NCBI RefSeq assembly: GCF_003065405.1
Contig: NZ_CP026947.1
Location: 682,001-746,000 of the forward strand
Source: Corynebacterium yudongzhengii
GTDB taxonomy: Bacteria; Actinomycetota; Actinomycetes; Mycobacteriales; Mycobacteriaceae
Direction: 5' to 3'
Length of the DNA: 64,000 bases
In this document: positions 63,739 to 64,000 of the stretch, piece by piece
How positions within the stretch are numbered: position 1 is the stretch's first letter
Layout: each line of letters begins with the position of its first letter
The notes under the pieces: model-generated
The model's input: the letters and a program-made list of their open reading frames with translations, nothing else
The model's database searches: none
Told to the model about the DNA's origin: nothing
Translations under genes and position numbers: made by a program

Positions 63739-64000
63739 GTGAGGGTGCGCAGCCAGCTCACCAGGGTGCGCACGGGCACGCCGGTGGCGCGCTTGACGGT
63801 GTAGCCGTAGACGCCCTCGGTGTTGTAGCTGGGCCCGGCGATGTCGATGTGGGCCCACTCGGTGTCGTCGGCCACGAACTCGCGCAGGTAGCGGGCGGCG
63901 AAGAGCATGCCGCCGTTGCGGGAGTTGGTGTGGTTGCGGATGTCGGCGACCGGGGACTTTAGCTGCTCGTCGTGCTCTTCGAGCAGTGGCATCGCCCAGG
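63735..64000 (-). CDS. pepA: Leucyl aminopeptidase, C-terminal part
   Basis: The C-terminal 87 residues of a probable M17 leucyl aminopeptidase; the 5' part lies beyond the window. The visible sequence WAMPLLEEHDEQLKSPVADIRN, then AARYLREFV, WAHIDIAGPSYN and GYTVKRATGVPVRTLVSWL, matches the end of the PepA catalytic domain. In corynebacteria pepA is next to the E2 gene. Confidence 0.85.
   Translation of the reverse strand, partial: WAMPLLEEHDEQLKSPVADIRNHTNSRNGGMLFAARYLREFVADDTEWAHIDIAGPSYNTEGVYGYTVKRATGVPVRTLVSWLRTLT

Overview
The window is a high-GC actinobacterial chromosome segment, almost certainly from the genus Corynebacterium. The evidence is the gene set and order: dgt-dnaG, aceE, glnE-glnA2, glnA, gcvP-gcvT-gcvH-lipB-lipA and a three-lipoyl-domain E2, with several corynebacterial or actinobacterial conserved hypothetical genes between them. 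Many genes show a TAnnnT -10 hexamer ending 6-7 nt before the start codon, which fits the leaderless transcription common in this group. No prophage, conjugative element, rRNA operon or true CRISPR array is present.

Layout. 0-5 kb: the end of dgt, an RNase/barstar/SUFU-like cassette on the minus strand, dnaG, and a G6PD-family gene. 5.2-6.1 kb: an accessory intergenic stretch with two possible micro-ORFs, a hairpin-forming repeat, a candidate structured RNA and tRNA-Asn. 6.1-10.7 kb: two Tat-exported phosphoesterases and a Dcu-type dicarboxylate transporter. 10.8-12.4 kb: a tRNA with anticodon CAT followed by an unusual array of eleven 16-bp palindromes. 12.4-19.2 kb: membrane and hypothetical proteins (DUF418, BrkB, serine hydrolase, TRIC channel). 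19.1-22.7 kb: aceE-GNAT-ACP. 23-30 kb: DUF3052, tRNA-Val, a decayed HicB-like gene, SURF1, LMW-PTP, HAD phosphatase, Nif3-like, zinc-ribbon and RNase H/phosphatase fusion, then rnpB (RNase P RNA). 31-39 kb: a degenerate galactokinase-like protein, a CYTH/CHAD protein, glnA2 and glnE. 39-47 kb: an MFS transporter, thrC, a secreted trypsin-like protease, NUDIX, PIG-L and CitM genes. 47-51 kb: an ABC exporter with a broken permease next to a soluble two-component pair. 51-64 kb: glnA, DUF4191, lipA-lipB-gcvHTP and the E2 of the 2-oxoacid dehydrogenase complexes, ending inside leucyl aminopeptidase.

Two functional themes stand out. One is nitrogen assimilation (glnA, glnA2 and the adenylyltransferase GlnE). 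The other is lipoate-dependent metabolism (aceE, E2, glycine cleavage genes and the lipoate biosynthesis enzymes LipA and LipB), in which LipB and LipA supply the cofactor that E2 and GcvH carry.

Several genes look decayed: an ABC permease with two frameshifts, one caused by a 22-bp tandem duplication; a gene with an in-frame TGA; a HicB-like remnant; and an excisionase-like antitoxin with a shifted C-terminus. The most unusual feature is the palindrome array at 11.2-12.4 kb, in which a second palindrome repeatedly follows the first about 30 bp (three helical turns) away. The candidate structured RNA at 5.74-5.88 kb is the next most interesting. All assignments come from reading the sequence and from family knowledge; no database search was run.
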